Assembly (NCBI GenBank): GCA_023431205.1
Contig: JAEYXQ010000053.1
Location: 1-44,491 of the forward strand
Direction of reading: 5' to 3'
DNA length: 44,491 bases
Source: Pseudomonadota bacterium
GTDB taxonomy: Bacteria; Pseudomonadota; Alphaproteobacteria; Rhizobiales; Devosiaceae
Shown: positions 30,989 to 38,781 of the stretch, piece after piece
How positions within the stretch are numbered: the first letter of the stretch is position 1
How the letters are laid out: the number at the start of each line of letters is the position of its first letter
Position numbers and translations under genes: made by a program
Notes under the pieces: generated by a model
Databases searched by the model: none
The model's input: the letters and a program-made list of their open reading frames with translations, nothing else
Told to the model about the DNA's origin: nothing

Positions 30989-32593
30989 TCAGGCAGCGGC
31001 GGCTTCAACGACCTCGTTGATGCGGGCGCGCGGCGCCACCGTGGTGTGCAGCGCGGTTGCCAGTTCGCGGAAGGGGCCGACCTTGAGCGCGGGGGCGAAG
31101 ATGAAGCCCTGAGCCTGCAGCACGCCGTGGGCGCGCAGGTAGAGCGCCTGCTCCTCGGTTTCGACGCCTTCGGCCACGATATCGCAATTGAGGTCTTTGG
31201 CCATGGCAATGAGGCCATCAAGCACCGGGACCTGAGTCGTGCCGGGCTTAATCATGTCGATGAAGATGCGATCGATCTTGATGATGTCGCAGCCTAGGGT
31301 GCCGAGATAGGCCAGGTTGGAGTGTCCAGTGCCGGCATCGTCGAGCGCGATGCGGGATCCGAGGGCGTGGAGACCGGAGATGACGCTCTGGGCCACGGCC
31401 GAATTGCCGAGCGGGTGGCGCTCGGTGATCTCGAACACCAGCTGGCGGTAGCTGATGGCCGAGTTGCCGAAGATGGCCTGCACGTCGTCGACAATGCTGC
31501 CGTCTCGGAAGTGGCCCTCGAACAGATTGATGGAGATCTTGAGGTCCGGCATCATCTGCGCCAGGTCGCCGAGGTCGTACTTGACCTGCTGCATGAGCGA
31601 GAGGGTCATCGGGATGGCGAGCCCGGTCACCTCGGCATAGTCGATGAAGGCGCCGGGCGGCACGACCTTGCCGTTGCGCTTCTCCCACCGGCAGAGCACT
31701 TCGCAGCCTTCGAGCACGCCGGTGCGCAGGTTGATCACGGGCTGGTAGTAGGGCTTGATCTCGCCGCCGGCGATAGCCCGCTCGAGGTCGAAGGCCGGTA
31801 CGCGGGACCGCCGGACGTATTGAAGCGCCAGGATTAGGAACGCCCCGCTCATCAGGCAGGCAACGACGGTGAAGCCCACATCGAGATCGGCGTAGTCGGC
31901 ACGGGTCATCGCAAACGGCGCTGCGTATTCCACCTTCAGCGGCAGTTCACCTACGAAGGACTGCCCGTGAACGAACTCTGCACTGCTGGCGCGCCGGTCG
32001 AAGGCTTCGGAATCGCCGATGCTGAGGACCGGATCGCCATTGGCAAGGACGACGCGCAGCATGCCGCCACTGCGCATGCCCGCCGAGATGGCGTCGGTCC
32101 CCTGCGCCAGAAGCGGCAGGAAGACGGACACCTTGCGCGTGGTTCCGAAGGCCTGGGTGATCTTGAGCGCCGGGATGTCGAGGCTGCCCAGCATGACCAC
32201 GGCCACCGTCTCGGTCTGGCCCGGGATGGGCAGGTCTTCCGACATGGGCGAGTACTGCACGATGCGGCCAAGGGCATCGCAGTACTGCACGGCATCGGCG
32301 TTCTCGACCAGCACCTGCTTGACGTGGAGGCTGGATTCCATCGCCGCCTGGGCGTTGGCGAGGAAGGTCGGGGTGCAGAGCGAGGGGCTGTCGGCGAGCA
32401 CCGTGCGCAGGGTCGTCACCGATTCCTGGACGGCGGCTTCGATCTGCGCGGAGATAGCCGAGGCGTACCGTTCGGAGGTCGCCTTTTCCCTAACCCGGAC
32501 GTAGGAATCGAGCAGGTAGTCGACCGCGAGGATCGGCACGAATGCGAGGATCGCGCCGATCAGCATCAGGACATTTGAATAGCGCGACCGCAC
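30989..32593 (-). CDS. CSS-motif EAL protein, probable membrane c-di-GMP phosphodiesterase
   Basis: A 534-residue inner-membrane protein: transmembrane segment at about 8-28, periplasmic CSS-like domain (about 30-235, with cysteines in PSLCTPTF and VQYCDALG), second transmembrane segment near 240-260, and a cytoplasmic EAL domain (about 270-520). EAL residues needed for activity are present: EVLCRW for the EAL motif, Asn in SINLFEGHF, Glu in VFEITERHP, the DDAGTG loop, Lys in IIKIDRIFID and EGVETEEQ. In other CSS-EAL proteins, disulfide chemistry in the periplasm controls the EAL domain. The start is GTG at 32593. A perfect CtrA-type box lies 52 bases upstream. aspS precedes it and maeB follows, but the box suggests its own promoter. 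Confidence 0.9.
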   Translation of the reverse strand: MRSRYSNVLMLIGAILAFVPILAVDYLLDSYVRVREKATSERYASAISAQIEAAVQESVTTLRTVLADSPSLCTPTFLANAQAAMESSLHVKQVLVENADAVQYCDALGRIVQYSPMSEDLPIPGQTETVAVVMLGSLDIPALKITQAFGTTRKVSVFLPLLAQGTDAISAGMRSGGMLRVVLANGDPVLSIGDSEAFDRRASSAEFVHGQSFVGELPLKVEYAAPFAMTRADYADLDVGFTVVACLMSGAFLILALQYVRRSRVPAFDLERAIAGGEIKPYYQPVINLRTGVLEGCEVLCRWEKRNGKVVPPGAFIDYAEVTGLAIPMTLSLMQQVKYDLGDLAQMMPDLKISINLFEGHFRDGSIVDDVQAIFGNSAISYRQLVFEITERHPLGNSAVAQSVISGLHALGSRIALDDAGTGHSNLAYLGTLGCDIIKIDRIFIDMIKPGTTQVPVLDGLIAMAKDLNCDIVAEGVETEEQALYLRAHGVLQAQGFIFAPALKVGPFRELATALHTTVAPRARINEVVEAAAA

Positions 32594-32644
32594 AAGCGCG
32601 AATCCGGGAGAACCACCAGGTCCTCCAGCGATAGCAGTGCGATG

Positions 32645-32659
32645 TTAACGCGCCATTAA
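32645..32659. promoter_or_regulatory. CtrA-type box TTAA-N7-TTAA upstream of the EAL gene
   Basis: TTAA at 32645-32648 and 32656-32659 with exactly 7 bases between; a third TTAACC begins at 32666, 6 bases further. It lies in the 90-base gap between the stop of aspS and the start of the CSS-EAL gene, 52-66 bases upstream of the latter. Because only one gene start faces this gap, the target is unambiguous. Confidence 0.65.
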
Positions 32660-32683
32660 GGCTAGTTAACCGCCCTTGAGCGG

Positions 32684-34471
32684 CTATTGAACGTTGAGGC
32701 GGATGCTGAGCTCGCGCAACTGCTTGTTATCGGCGGGGCTCGGGGCACCCATCAGCAGATCTTCGGCCTGCTGGTTCATCGGGAACGCCGTGATCTCGCG
32801 CAGATTCTGCACACCGCACAGCAGCATGACGATGCGGTCGATGCCGAAGGCAGCACCACCGTGCGGCGGGGCGCCGAACTGGAAGGCGCGGTAGAGCCCA
32901 CCGAACTGCTCTTCCACTTCCTCGCGCGACTTGCCGGTGAGTTCGAACGCCTTGACCATGGTCTCGGGCTCCTGGTTACGGATCGAGCCGGAGGCGATTT
33001 CGTAGCCGTTGCAAACCGCGTCGTACTGGTATGCCTTGAGCGAAAGCGGATCGGCCGAGTTCAGTGCCTCAAGACCGCCCTGCGGCATCGAGAAGGGGTT
33101 GTGCGCGAAGTCGATGCGCTTTTCTTCCTCGCTCCACTCATAGAACGGGAAATCGACGATCCAGCACAACGCGAACTGCTCGGTGTCCACCACCCCGAGA
33201 TCGGTAGCGACCTTGGTGCGGGCCTCACCGGCGAACTTGTAGAACTTCTCCGGGCGACCGGCGACGAAGAACACGGCATCGCCGTCCTCGAGGCCAAGCT
33301 GGGCCTTGAGGGCTGCGGTGCGCTCCTCGCCGATGTTCTTGGCGATCGGACCGGAACCGGCGCCGTCCTTGAAGAAGATATAGCCAAGGCCCGGCTGGCC
33401 TTCGCCCTGCGCCCAGGCATTCATGCGGTCGCAGAAGGCGCGGCCGATCGGTTCGGCGCCAGCCTTGTTCTTTGCCGGAATGGCCCAGACTTCCACCTTG
33501 GGGTCGGCTTCGATCTGGTTGGCGAAGACCTTGAAGCCCGAACCGGCGAAGTGCTCGGTTACGCCCTGGATCTCGATCGGGTTGCGCAGGTCCGGCTTGT
33601 CCGAGCCGTATTTGCGGATGGCGGTATCATAGGGAATGCGCGGCCAGTTGCGGGTGACCCGCTTGCCGTCGGCAAACTGCTCGAACACGTTCGTCATCAC
33701 CGGCTCGACGGTGTTCCAGATGTCTTCCTGGGTGACGAAGCTCATCTCGAGGTCGAGCTGGTAGAACTCGCCCGGCAGACGGTCGGCGCGCGGATCCTCG
33801 TCGCGGAAGCAGGGCGCGACCTGAAAATAGCGGTCGAAGCCGGCGACCATCAGCAGTTGCTTATACTGCTGCGGGGCCTGCGGCAGCGCGAAGAACTTGC
33901 CGGGATGAATGCGGCTCGGGACCAGGAAGTCACGCGCGCCCTCGGGCGAGGAGGCCGTGAGGATCGGGGTGGAAAACTCGGTGAAGCCTGCGCCGCCCAT
34001 GCCGGCGCGCATGGCCGAGATGATCTTGGTGCGCTTGACGATGTTGGCGTGCAGCTTTTCACGGCGCAGGTCGAGGAAGCGGTACCGCAGGCGAATGTCT
34101 TCGGGGTATTCCTGATCGCCGAACACGGGCAGCGGCAACTCTTTGGCGGCCGACAGCACTTCCAGCTCGCGAATGAACACTTCCACCTTGCCAGTGGCGA
34201 TGTTGGGGTTCACCGCGGCGGCGTCACGCAGCTTGACCTCGCCATCGATGCGCAGGACCCATTCGGAACGGACCTTTTCCGCCTCGGCAAAAGCGGGGGA
34301 ATCGGGATCGATGACGCACTGGGTGACGCCGTAGTGGTCGCGCAGGTCAATGAACAGCAGGCCACCATGATCGCGGATACGATGCACCCAGCCGCTGAGG
34401 CGCACGGTCTGGCCCGCATCGGCGTCGGTCAACGCGCCACAGGTGTGCGAGCGATAGCGGTGGAGGGTCAT
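32684..34471 (-). CDS. aspS: Aspartyl-tRNA synthetase
   Basis: Charges tRNA-Asp. It has 595 residues in the bacterial layout: N-terminal OB-fold anticodon domain (VRLSGWVHRIRDHGGLLFIDLRD at about 22-44), class II catalytic core, the GAD insertion at about 300-400 and the motif 3 ending HGGAAFGIDRIVMLL. The ATG at 34471 gives the standard MTLHRYRSHTCG start; the 15-residue upstream extension is dropped. It probably charges only Asp, but a non-discriminating enzyme cannot be excluded by eye. A TTGACA-like -35 lies at 34531-34536. Confidence 0.96.
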   Translation of the reverse strand: MTLHRYRSHTCGALTDADAGQTVRLSGWVHRIRDHGGLLFIDLRDHYGVTQCVIDPDSPAFAEAEKVRSEWVLRIDGEVKLRDAAAVNPNIATGKVEVFIRELEVLSAAKELPLPVFGDQEYPEDIRLRYRFLDLRREKLHANIVKRTKIISAMRAGMGGAGFTEFSTPILTASSPEGARDFLVPSRIHPGKFFALPQAPQQYKQLLMVAGFDRYFQVAPCFRDEDPRADRLPGEFYQLDLEMSFVTQEDIWNTVEPVMTNVFEQFADGKRVTRNWPRIPYDTAIRKYGSDKPDLRNPIEIQGVTEHFAGSGFKVFANQIEADPKVEVWAIPAKNKAGAEPIGRAFCDRMNAWAQGEGQPGLGYIFFKDGAGSGPIAKNIGEERTAALKAQLGLEDGDAVFFVAGRPEKFYKFAGEARTKVATDLGVVDTEQFALCWIVDFPFYEWSEEEKRIDFAHNPFSMPQGGLEALNSADPLSLKAYQYDAVCNGYEIASGSIRNQEPETMVKAFELTGKSREEVEEQFGGLYRAFQFGAPPHGGAAFGIDRIVMLLCGVQNLREITAFPMNQQAEDLLMGAPSPADNKQLRELSIRLNVQ

Positions 34472-34505
34472 GGCATACTCTGGAAAACTGCGGAATCTGG
34501 CGCGG

Positions 34506-34536
34506 GTAAAGCACACGCAGGCCCCGGCTTGTCAAG
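34506..34536 (-). promoter_or_regulatory. Possible aspS promoter
   Basis: CTTGAC (perfect -35) on the minus strand with CTTTAC 19 bases further as a poor -10. TTGACA with an 18-base spacer is the alternative reading. It ends 35 bases before the aspS ATG. Confidence 0.35.
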
Positions 34537-34663
34537 GCGCGGTGCCCCTGGGCAGGCCATCGGAGCCTGGCTGGCACCGCCCGCGAAATCGGTGGAGCCG
34601 CAGGCTCGACCCTGCTAGGAAGAATACCGGCTTTTTTGAGACGGAAATTTGACGGACCACAGT

Positions 34664-35833
34664 ATGGATCTGATCACCACCACGGACGTGCTCGCGGATT
34701 TCTGCGAGCGCGCACAGAAGTTTGACTTCGTCACCGTCGACACCGAGTTCCTGCGAGAAACGACCTACTGGCCGAAACTGTGCCTGATCCAGGCGGCGAC
34801 CGACGACGAAGCGGTGCTGATCGATCCGCTGGCGCCGGGGCTGGACCTGTCGCCCTTTTTCACCCTGCTGGCCAACCCGAACGTCACCAAGGTTTTTCAC
34901 GCCGCCCGGCAGGACGTGGAAATCTTCGTCAAGCTCACGGGCGAGGTGCCGCACAACATCTTCGACACCCAGATCGCCGCCAGCGTCTGCGGGTTCGGCG
35001 ACAGCGTTTCGTATGACAACCTGGTGCGCTCGATCGTCAAGATCGAGCTCGACAAGTCGAGCCGCTTCACCGACTGGTCGGCGCGGCCTCTGTCGGAAAA
35101 GCAGCGGCTCTATGCCATTGCCGACGTCACCCACCTGCGCGACATCTATCGCGAGTTGCGCGAGCAGGTCGACCGCACCAAGCGCTGGGACTGGGTCGAG
35201 GACGAACTCGGCGTCCTGCGCAACATCGATACCTATGTGATCCGCCCCGAGCGCGCCTGGGAGCGGCTCAAGATGAAGGTCAACCGCGCACGGGACTTGG
35301 CGGGGCTGCAGAAGCTCGCCGAGTGGCGTGAGCGCAAGGCGCAGGAGACCGACCAGCCGCGCAGCCGCATCCTCAAGGACGACGTGCTGTTCGAACTGGC
35401 GCAGCAGCGGCCGCTGACGCCGGACGCGTTCGAGAAGCTGCGGGCGGTGCCGCGGGGCTACGGTCGCAGTTCGGCTGCAGCCGAGATCATGACCCTGCTC
35501 AAGGAGGTCGAGGCACTGCCCAAATCGGCATTGCCGCCGACGCCGGAGCGCTATCGTGGCCCCTCCCCCAAGGGCGCCGTCGGCGACCTGCTGCGCGTGC
35601 TGCTGAAATCGGTTGCCGAACAGCACGGGGTGGCGGCGCGGATCATCGCCACCTCGGACGACATCGACGCCATCGTGCTCGATGACGATGCCGACGTGCC
35701 GGCGATGCGGGGCTGGCGGCGGAAGCTGTTCGGGGAGAAGGCGCTCGCCATCAAGCATGGCCGCATCGGGCTCGTCGCTACCCGCAAGGGCGTGGTGGAG
35801 TTCGCGGTGAAACAGGCCGAGCCGGCCGAGTAA
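34664..35833 (+). CDS. rnd: Ribonuclease D
   Basis: A 3'-5' exoribonuclease for tRNA and stable RNA maturation, 389 residues. The DEDDy active site is visible: Asp26 and Glu28 in FVTVDTEFLRE, the Asp in VFHAARQDVEIFVKL and the Tyr/Asp in RLYAIADVTHL. HRDC domains follow at about 205-285 and in the C-terminal third. The ATG at 34664 is used; an in-frame TTG at 34649 is a possible alternative. Its TAA and the ASCH gene's TAA on the other strand meet in TAATTA. Confidence 0.93.
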   Translation: MDLITTTDVLADFCERAQKFDFVTVDTEFLRETTYWPKLCLIQAATDDEAVLIDPLAPGLDLSPFFTLLANPNVTKVFHAARQDVEIFVKLTGEVPHNIFDTQIAASVCGFGDSVSYDNLVRSIVKIELDKSSRFTDWSARPLSEKQRLYAIADVTHLRDIYRELREQVDRTKRWDWVEDELGVLRNIDTYVIRPERAWERLKMKVNRARDLAGLQKLAEWRERKAQETDQPRSRILKDDVLFELAQQRPLTPDAFEKLRAVPRGYGRSSAAAEIMTLLKEVEALPKSALPPTPERYRGPSPKGAVGDLLRVLLKSVAEQHGVAARIIATSDDIDAIVLDDDADVPAMRGWRRKLFGEKALAIKHGRIGLVATRKGVVEFAVKQAEPAE

Positions 35834-36121
35834 TTATTCGGCGTCAGCGAGCCAGCCGACGGTGATGCGCTGGAACAGATGTCCCGGCTTCATGGTGGCG
35901 AGCCAGCGGTGGAAAGCGTCGAGGTCGGTGAAACCGGCTCGGCGCGCCTCCTCCGCAGTGACATCCTCCGGCTGAAGGTCATCGATTGCCTTGATGGCGA
36001 GGGTGCCCAGCCTGGTCTTCAGCGTACCGCCGGCCTTGACGGTGGGGCGGCTCCAGCGGCGAAAGATCAGGTCCACCTTGCCGGCGCGGATCTCCTCGAC
36101 CAGTTCGCGCTTGAGCAGCAT
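35834..36121 (-). CDS. ASCH/PUA-like domain protein
   Basis: A 95-residue protein that looks like an ASCH domain, a PUA-related RNA- or nucleotide-binding fold. The resemblance is in LLKRELVEEIRAGKVDLIFRRWSRPTVKAGGTL, then LGTLAIKAIDDLQPEDVTAEEARRAGF. The assignment is by pattern and not certain. The ATG at 36121 overlaps the stop of the RidA gene by one base (TGATG), so the two are translated together. It is the last gene of the unit. Confidence 0.75.
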   Translation of the reverse strand: MLLKRELVEEIRAGKVDLIFRRWSRPTVKAGGTLKTRLGTLAIKAIDDLQPEDVTAEEARRAGFTDLDAFHRWLATMKPGHLFQRITVGWLADAE

Positions 36122-36501
36122 CAGTCGAGCACCGCCGTGGCCAGCATCTCGACGCGAAGGCCGGCCGCCAGCAGTTCCTTGACCACCACCGTGGCACGCA
36201 CTGGATAGGGCGCGGCGAAGAACTCGCGATAAACAGTGTTCATGCCGCCGGCGTCGGCGCTGTCGACCAGAAACACCTGCACCTGCACGACGTTGGCCAG
36301 GGTTCCTCCAGCCGCGCGAACGGCCATGTCGAGGTTCTGCAGCGTCCGCCGTGTCTGGGCTTCGATGCCGCCAGCGACGATGGCGCCGGTTTCCGGATCC
36401 TCCGCAATGGCGACGAGCCAGAGGTGCTTGCCGGCCCGCACCGCGTCGCTGACGGGAGCGGAGGATGGCGCGATGCCGGTGGGGATGGATTCGATGGTCA
36501 A
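36121..36501 (-). CDS. RidA family protein (reactive enamine/imine deaminase)
   Basis: A 126-residue RidA/YjgF protein. These hydrolyse reactive 2-aminoacrylate-type enamines released by PLP-dependent enzymes. Family features are ADAQTRRTLQNLD-like helix 1 (EAQTRRTLQNLDMAVRAAGG), VVQVQVFLVD and NTVYREFFAAPYPVRATVVVKELL with the key Arg in PVRATV. The start is TTG at 36501 with GAGG before it; no ATG is available upstream. It follows the PLP enzyme by 7 bases, which fits its clearing that enzyme's intermediates. Confidence 0.9.
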   Translation of the reverse strand: MTIESIPTGIAPSSAPVSDAVRAGKHLWLVAIAEDPETGAIVAGGIEAQTRRTLQNLDMAVRAAGGTLANVVQVQVFLVDSADAGGMNTVYREFFAAPYPVRATVVVKELLAAGLRVEMLATAVLD

Positions 36502-36508
36502 GAGAACC

Positions 36509-37645
36509 TCACAGAAAGGATGCGCCGGGCGGCAGCAGGTGCCGAAGCCGGGCCTCTATAGCAGCGCGGTCTGGGACTGCCACCTGCGGCACATGGCCAG
36601 CGAAGGTGTGCTTGAAGCCGGACGCAGTGACAATGGCGACGGTGCCGGGGCGCACCCGCTCCGGATTTTGCATCAACCAGGCGACCGCGGCGCAGGCGGA
36701 GAATTCCGCATCGAGCCCGTCGTGGCGCAGGAGCGCCGCGCGGGCGCTGGCCATGACCTCGTCGCTCACCGCGTCGGCAAGGCCGCCGTGGCCGCGCAGC
36801 AGCGACAGGACGCGGGTGCCGTCCTGCGGATAGCCCTCCAGCCGGTCGGCAATGGCCCCGGCCGCTGTGGTGACGGGCAGTTGCCAGGGCACGACATGGT
36901 CACTGCCGGCGCGGAAGGCGGCGGCGATGGGTGCGCAACCCTCTGCCTGTATGGCCACCGGAAATACGGGAGCGTGCCCAGCTTCCCGCAGGCCGTTGAC
37001 CGTGCCGACCAGCACCGGCCCGGCGCTGACCGGGGCCACCACGTGCTGCGCCTGCGGCAGTTGCACCGCGAGTTCGCGACCGATGGCGCGGCAGCCCCAC
37101 TCCGCCCAGGGAGAGGCGAAGGTCGACAGGAGCGGGAAATAGCCAAGTTCCGCAGCGATCCGGTATGCCAGCGCGTAGGAGGCGCTCGGCCCGTCGCCGG
37201 CCCGCAGCACTGTGGCGCCGCGGGCAAGGATCGGCAGCATGCGGGCGTCGGGCGTGCCTTCCGGCACGACCGCGATCATCGGCAGCCGGTTCCGGGCTGC
37301 AAACACGGCAGCGGACACCGCAGCGTTGCCGCTGGACGGCACGACGATGCCTCGGCACTCCGGCTCTCGCTTCAGAAGGGCGGTGAGGGTGGCGCGAATG
37401 ATGCGGTCCTTGAAGGAGCCGCTGATGTGGCTGCCTTCATATTTGATCCACACCCCGTCCAGTCCCGGAATGCGGGACGGCAGGAGGGGCGACCACGGCT
37501 GATAAGGATGCTGCCATAGCGCTTCGGGGAGCGGATCGGCGATTTCCACGATCAAGCCATCGTCGCCATAACCGAGGGAGACGTCCTCAAGGGGAATTCG
37601 CCGCGGGGGAGCGCAGACGTCGGCGGAGGGAGCCTCAAGTTCCAA
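36509..37645 (-). CDS. Threonine-synthase-like PLP-dependent enzyme
   Basis: A 378-residue fold-type II PLP enzyme. The PLP lysine is Lys79 in SGSFKDRI, the phosphate-cradle SSGNAAVSAA follows at about 103-112, and a glycine-rich segment VSAGPVLVGTVNGL lies near 202-215. The pattern places it with threonine synthase, diaminopropionate ammonia-lyase and serine/threonine dehydratases. The usual threonine synthase length and homoserine-phosphate contacts cannot be checked by eye. An eliminating activity that makes an enamine would fit the RidA gene next in the unit. The start is a TTG at 37645; AGGGG is 9 bases upstream. Confidence 0.82.
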   Translation of the reverse strand: MELEAPSADVCAPPRRIPLEDVSLGYGDDGLIVEIADPLPEALWQHPYQPWSPLLPSRIPGLDGVWIKYEGSHISGSFKDRIIRATLTALLKREPECRGIVVPSSGNAAVSAAVFAARNRLPMIAVVPEGTPDARMLPILARGATVLRAGDGPSASYALAYRIAAELGYFPLLSTFASPWAEWGCRAIGRELAVQLPQAQHVVAPVSAGPVLVGTVNGLREAGHAPVFPVAIQAEGCAPIAAAFRAGSDHVVPWQLPVTTAAGAIADRLEGYPQDGTRVLSLLRGHGGLADAVSDEVMASARAALLRHDGLDAEFSACAAVAWLMQNPERVRPGTVAIVTASGFKHTFAGHVPQVAVPDRAAIEARLRHLLPPGASFL

Positions 37646-37657
37646 GAGTCAAAACCC

Positions 37658-38551
37658 CTATGACTGGGCGGCGTTGGAACCGGTCGGTGGCCGTACCACC
37701 AGGATGTCGCTGGTGACCGATTCCAGGATGCGCGGCCCTTCCCCGCCAAGCAGCGCATGAAACAGGCGACCCCGTTCATAGGCACCGATGATGGTGAGGT
37801 CCGTCTGGTGATCGCGGGCGTAGCGATAGAGCATCTCGGACGGTGGCCCGTGCTCGACCAGCGTCTCGAGGGTATCGCGAACCGCCTGCGGCAGTTGCGC
37901 CTTGCGGACGAACGCGTCGATGGTTTCGCGCTCCATGGATTGGAAGTCGCGGCTGAGGCTGTTGTCGGCAAGAAGGGAGCGATACGGCAGTTCGAAAGCG
38001 TGCATGAGGGTGAAGCGTGCGGACGGGAACAGCCGCGCCGCTGTCTCGAAGCCGATCAGCGCCTCGTCGGTGAAGTCGGTGCCGACCAGAAGCTGCTGGT
38101 ATGCGCCGCGAACCCGCTGCTTGGCGACGAGCACCGAGACGGGTGACGACCGGAACAGCTCGCTGAGCGTCGCACCCAGCCCGCCCAGGGGCCGGTGCCG
38201 GCCCTCTCCGACGATGATCAGGTCGCACTGATCGGCCGCGGCCGTGTCGAAAATCGCCTGCGCGGCCGGCTGGTCGACGACGCGGATGTGGACGGAGCCA
38301 ACGGCGCCGAGGTCCTCGCGCAGTTGCTGCTCTATGCGCCCAGGGGCATCGGCAGGATTCGTCCATGATGGGAGCGGCGCGGACTCCTCCCACGGCTCGG
38401 CCCGCTCCAGCGCGTGCAAGGCCACGAGTTCGGCGTTCCATGTCCGGGCGAGTTGCACGGCACGGTCCAGGGCACGATCCGCCTGCGCACTGAGGTCGGT
38501 TGCCAACAGGATGCGGCGCGGCGGGGTGGCTGGCCAGCCGGTGTCACTCAT
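37658..38551 (-). CDS. Tandem universal stress protein (two UspA domains)
   Basis: A 297-residue protein with two Usp domains: residues about 13-145 (RRILLATDLSAQADRALDRAVQLA to VSVLVAKQR) and about 149-290 (QQLLVGTDFTDEALIGFETAARLF to SDILVVRPP). The G-x2-G-x9-G(S/T) ATP-binding motif is degenerate in both, so nucleotide binding may be lost. The ATG at 38551 with AAGGAG 7 bases upstream is chosen over GTG 38557. It ends 12 bases before the PLP enzyme and so probably leads the four-gene unit. Confidence 0.88.
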   Translation of the reverse strand: MSDTGWPATPPRRILLATDLSAQADRALDRAVQLARTWNAELVALHALERAEPWEESAPLPSWTNPADAPGRIEQQLREDLGAVGSVHIRVVDQPAAQAIFDTAAADQCDLIIVGEGRHRPLGGLGATLSELFRSSPVSVLVAKQRVRGAYQQLLVGTDFTDEALIGFETAARLFPSARFTLMHAFELPYRSLLADNSLSRDFQSMERETIDAFVRKAQLPQAVRDTLETLVEHGPPSEMLYRYARDHQTDLTIIGAYERGRLFHALLGGEGPRILESVTSDILVVRPPTGSNAAQS

Positions 38552-38781
38552 TCGCACTCTCCTTGCTCAACGGTGATTCGACCTGCGCCGATTTCGGAGG
38601 CTCATAGCGGTGATGTACGGGCCGAGCTTAGGACTGAGTGCACCTGAGCGGCAAGGCAGGCTGTCAATTGCGGCGGACGCGATCCGGTCACGAGATTTTT
38701 GGTCGGAAAATCAGCACCAAAGGACAGTGTGACGCTCCCTGGCGCATTGTGCAGCAGGAGCGAGTTCCCTAGGTTGCCGTC

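Noticed and set aside
32687..34618. A 643-codon open frame on the plus strand opposite aspS
   Set aside because: aspS is complete and recognisable on the minus strand; the opposite frame shows no recognisable domain.
38552..38781. Search for promoters, an FNR/FixK box or a riboswitch in the 230-base gap before mrpA
   Set aside because: TTGACA occurs on the minus strand near 38669-38674, but no credible -10 follows, and no TTGAT-N4-ATCAA site or conserved leader was seen.
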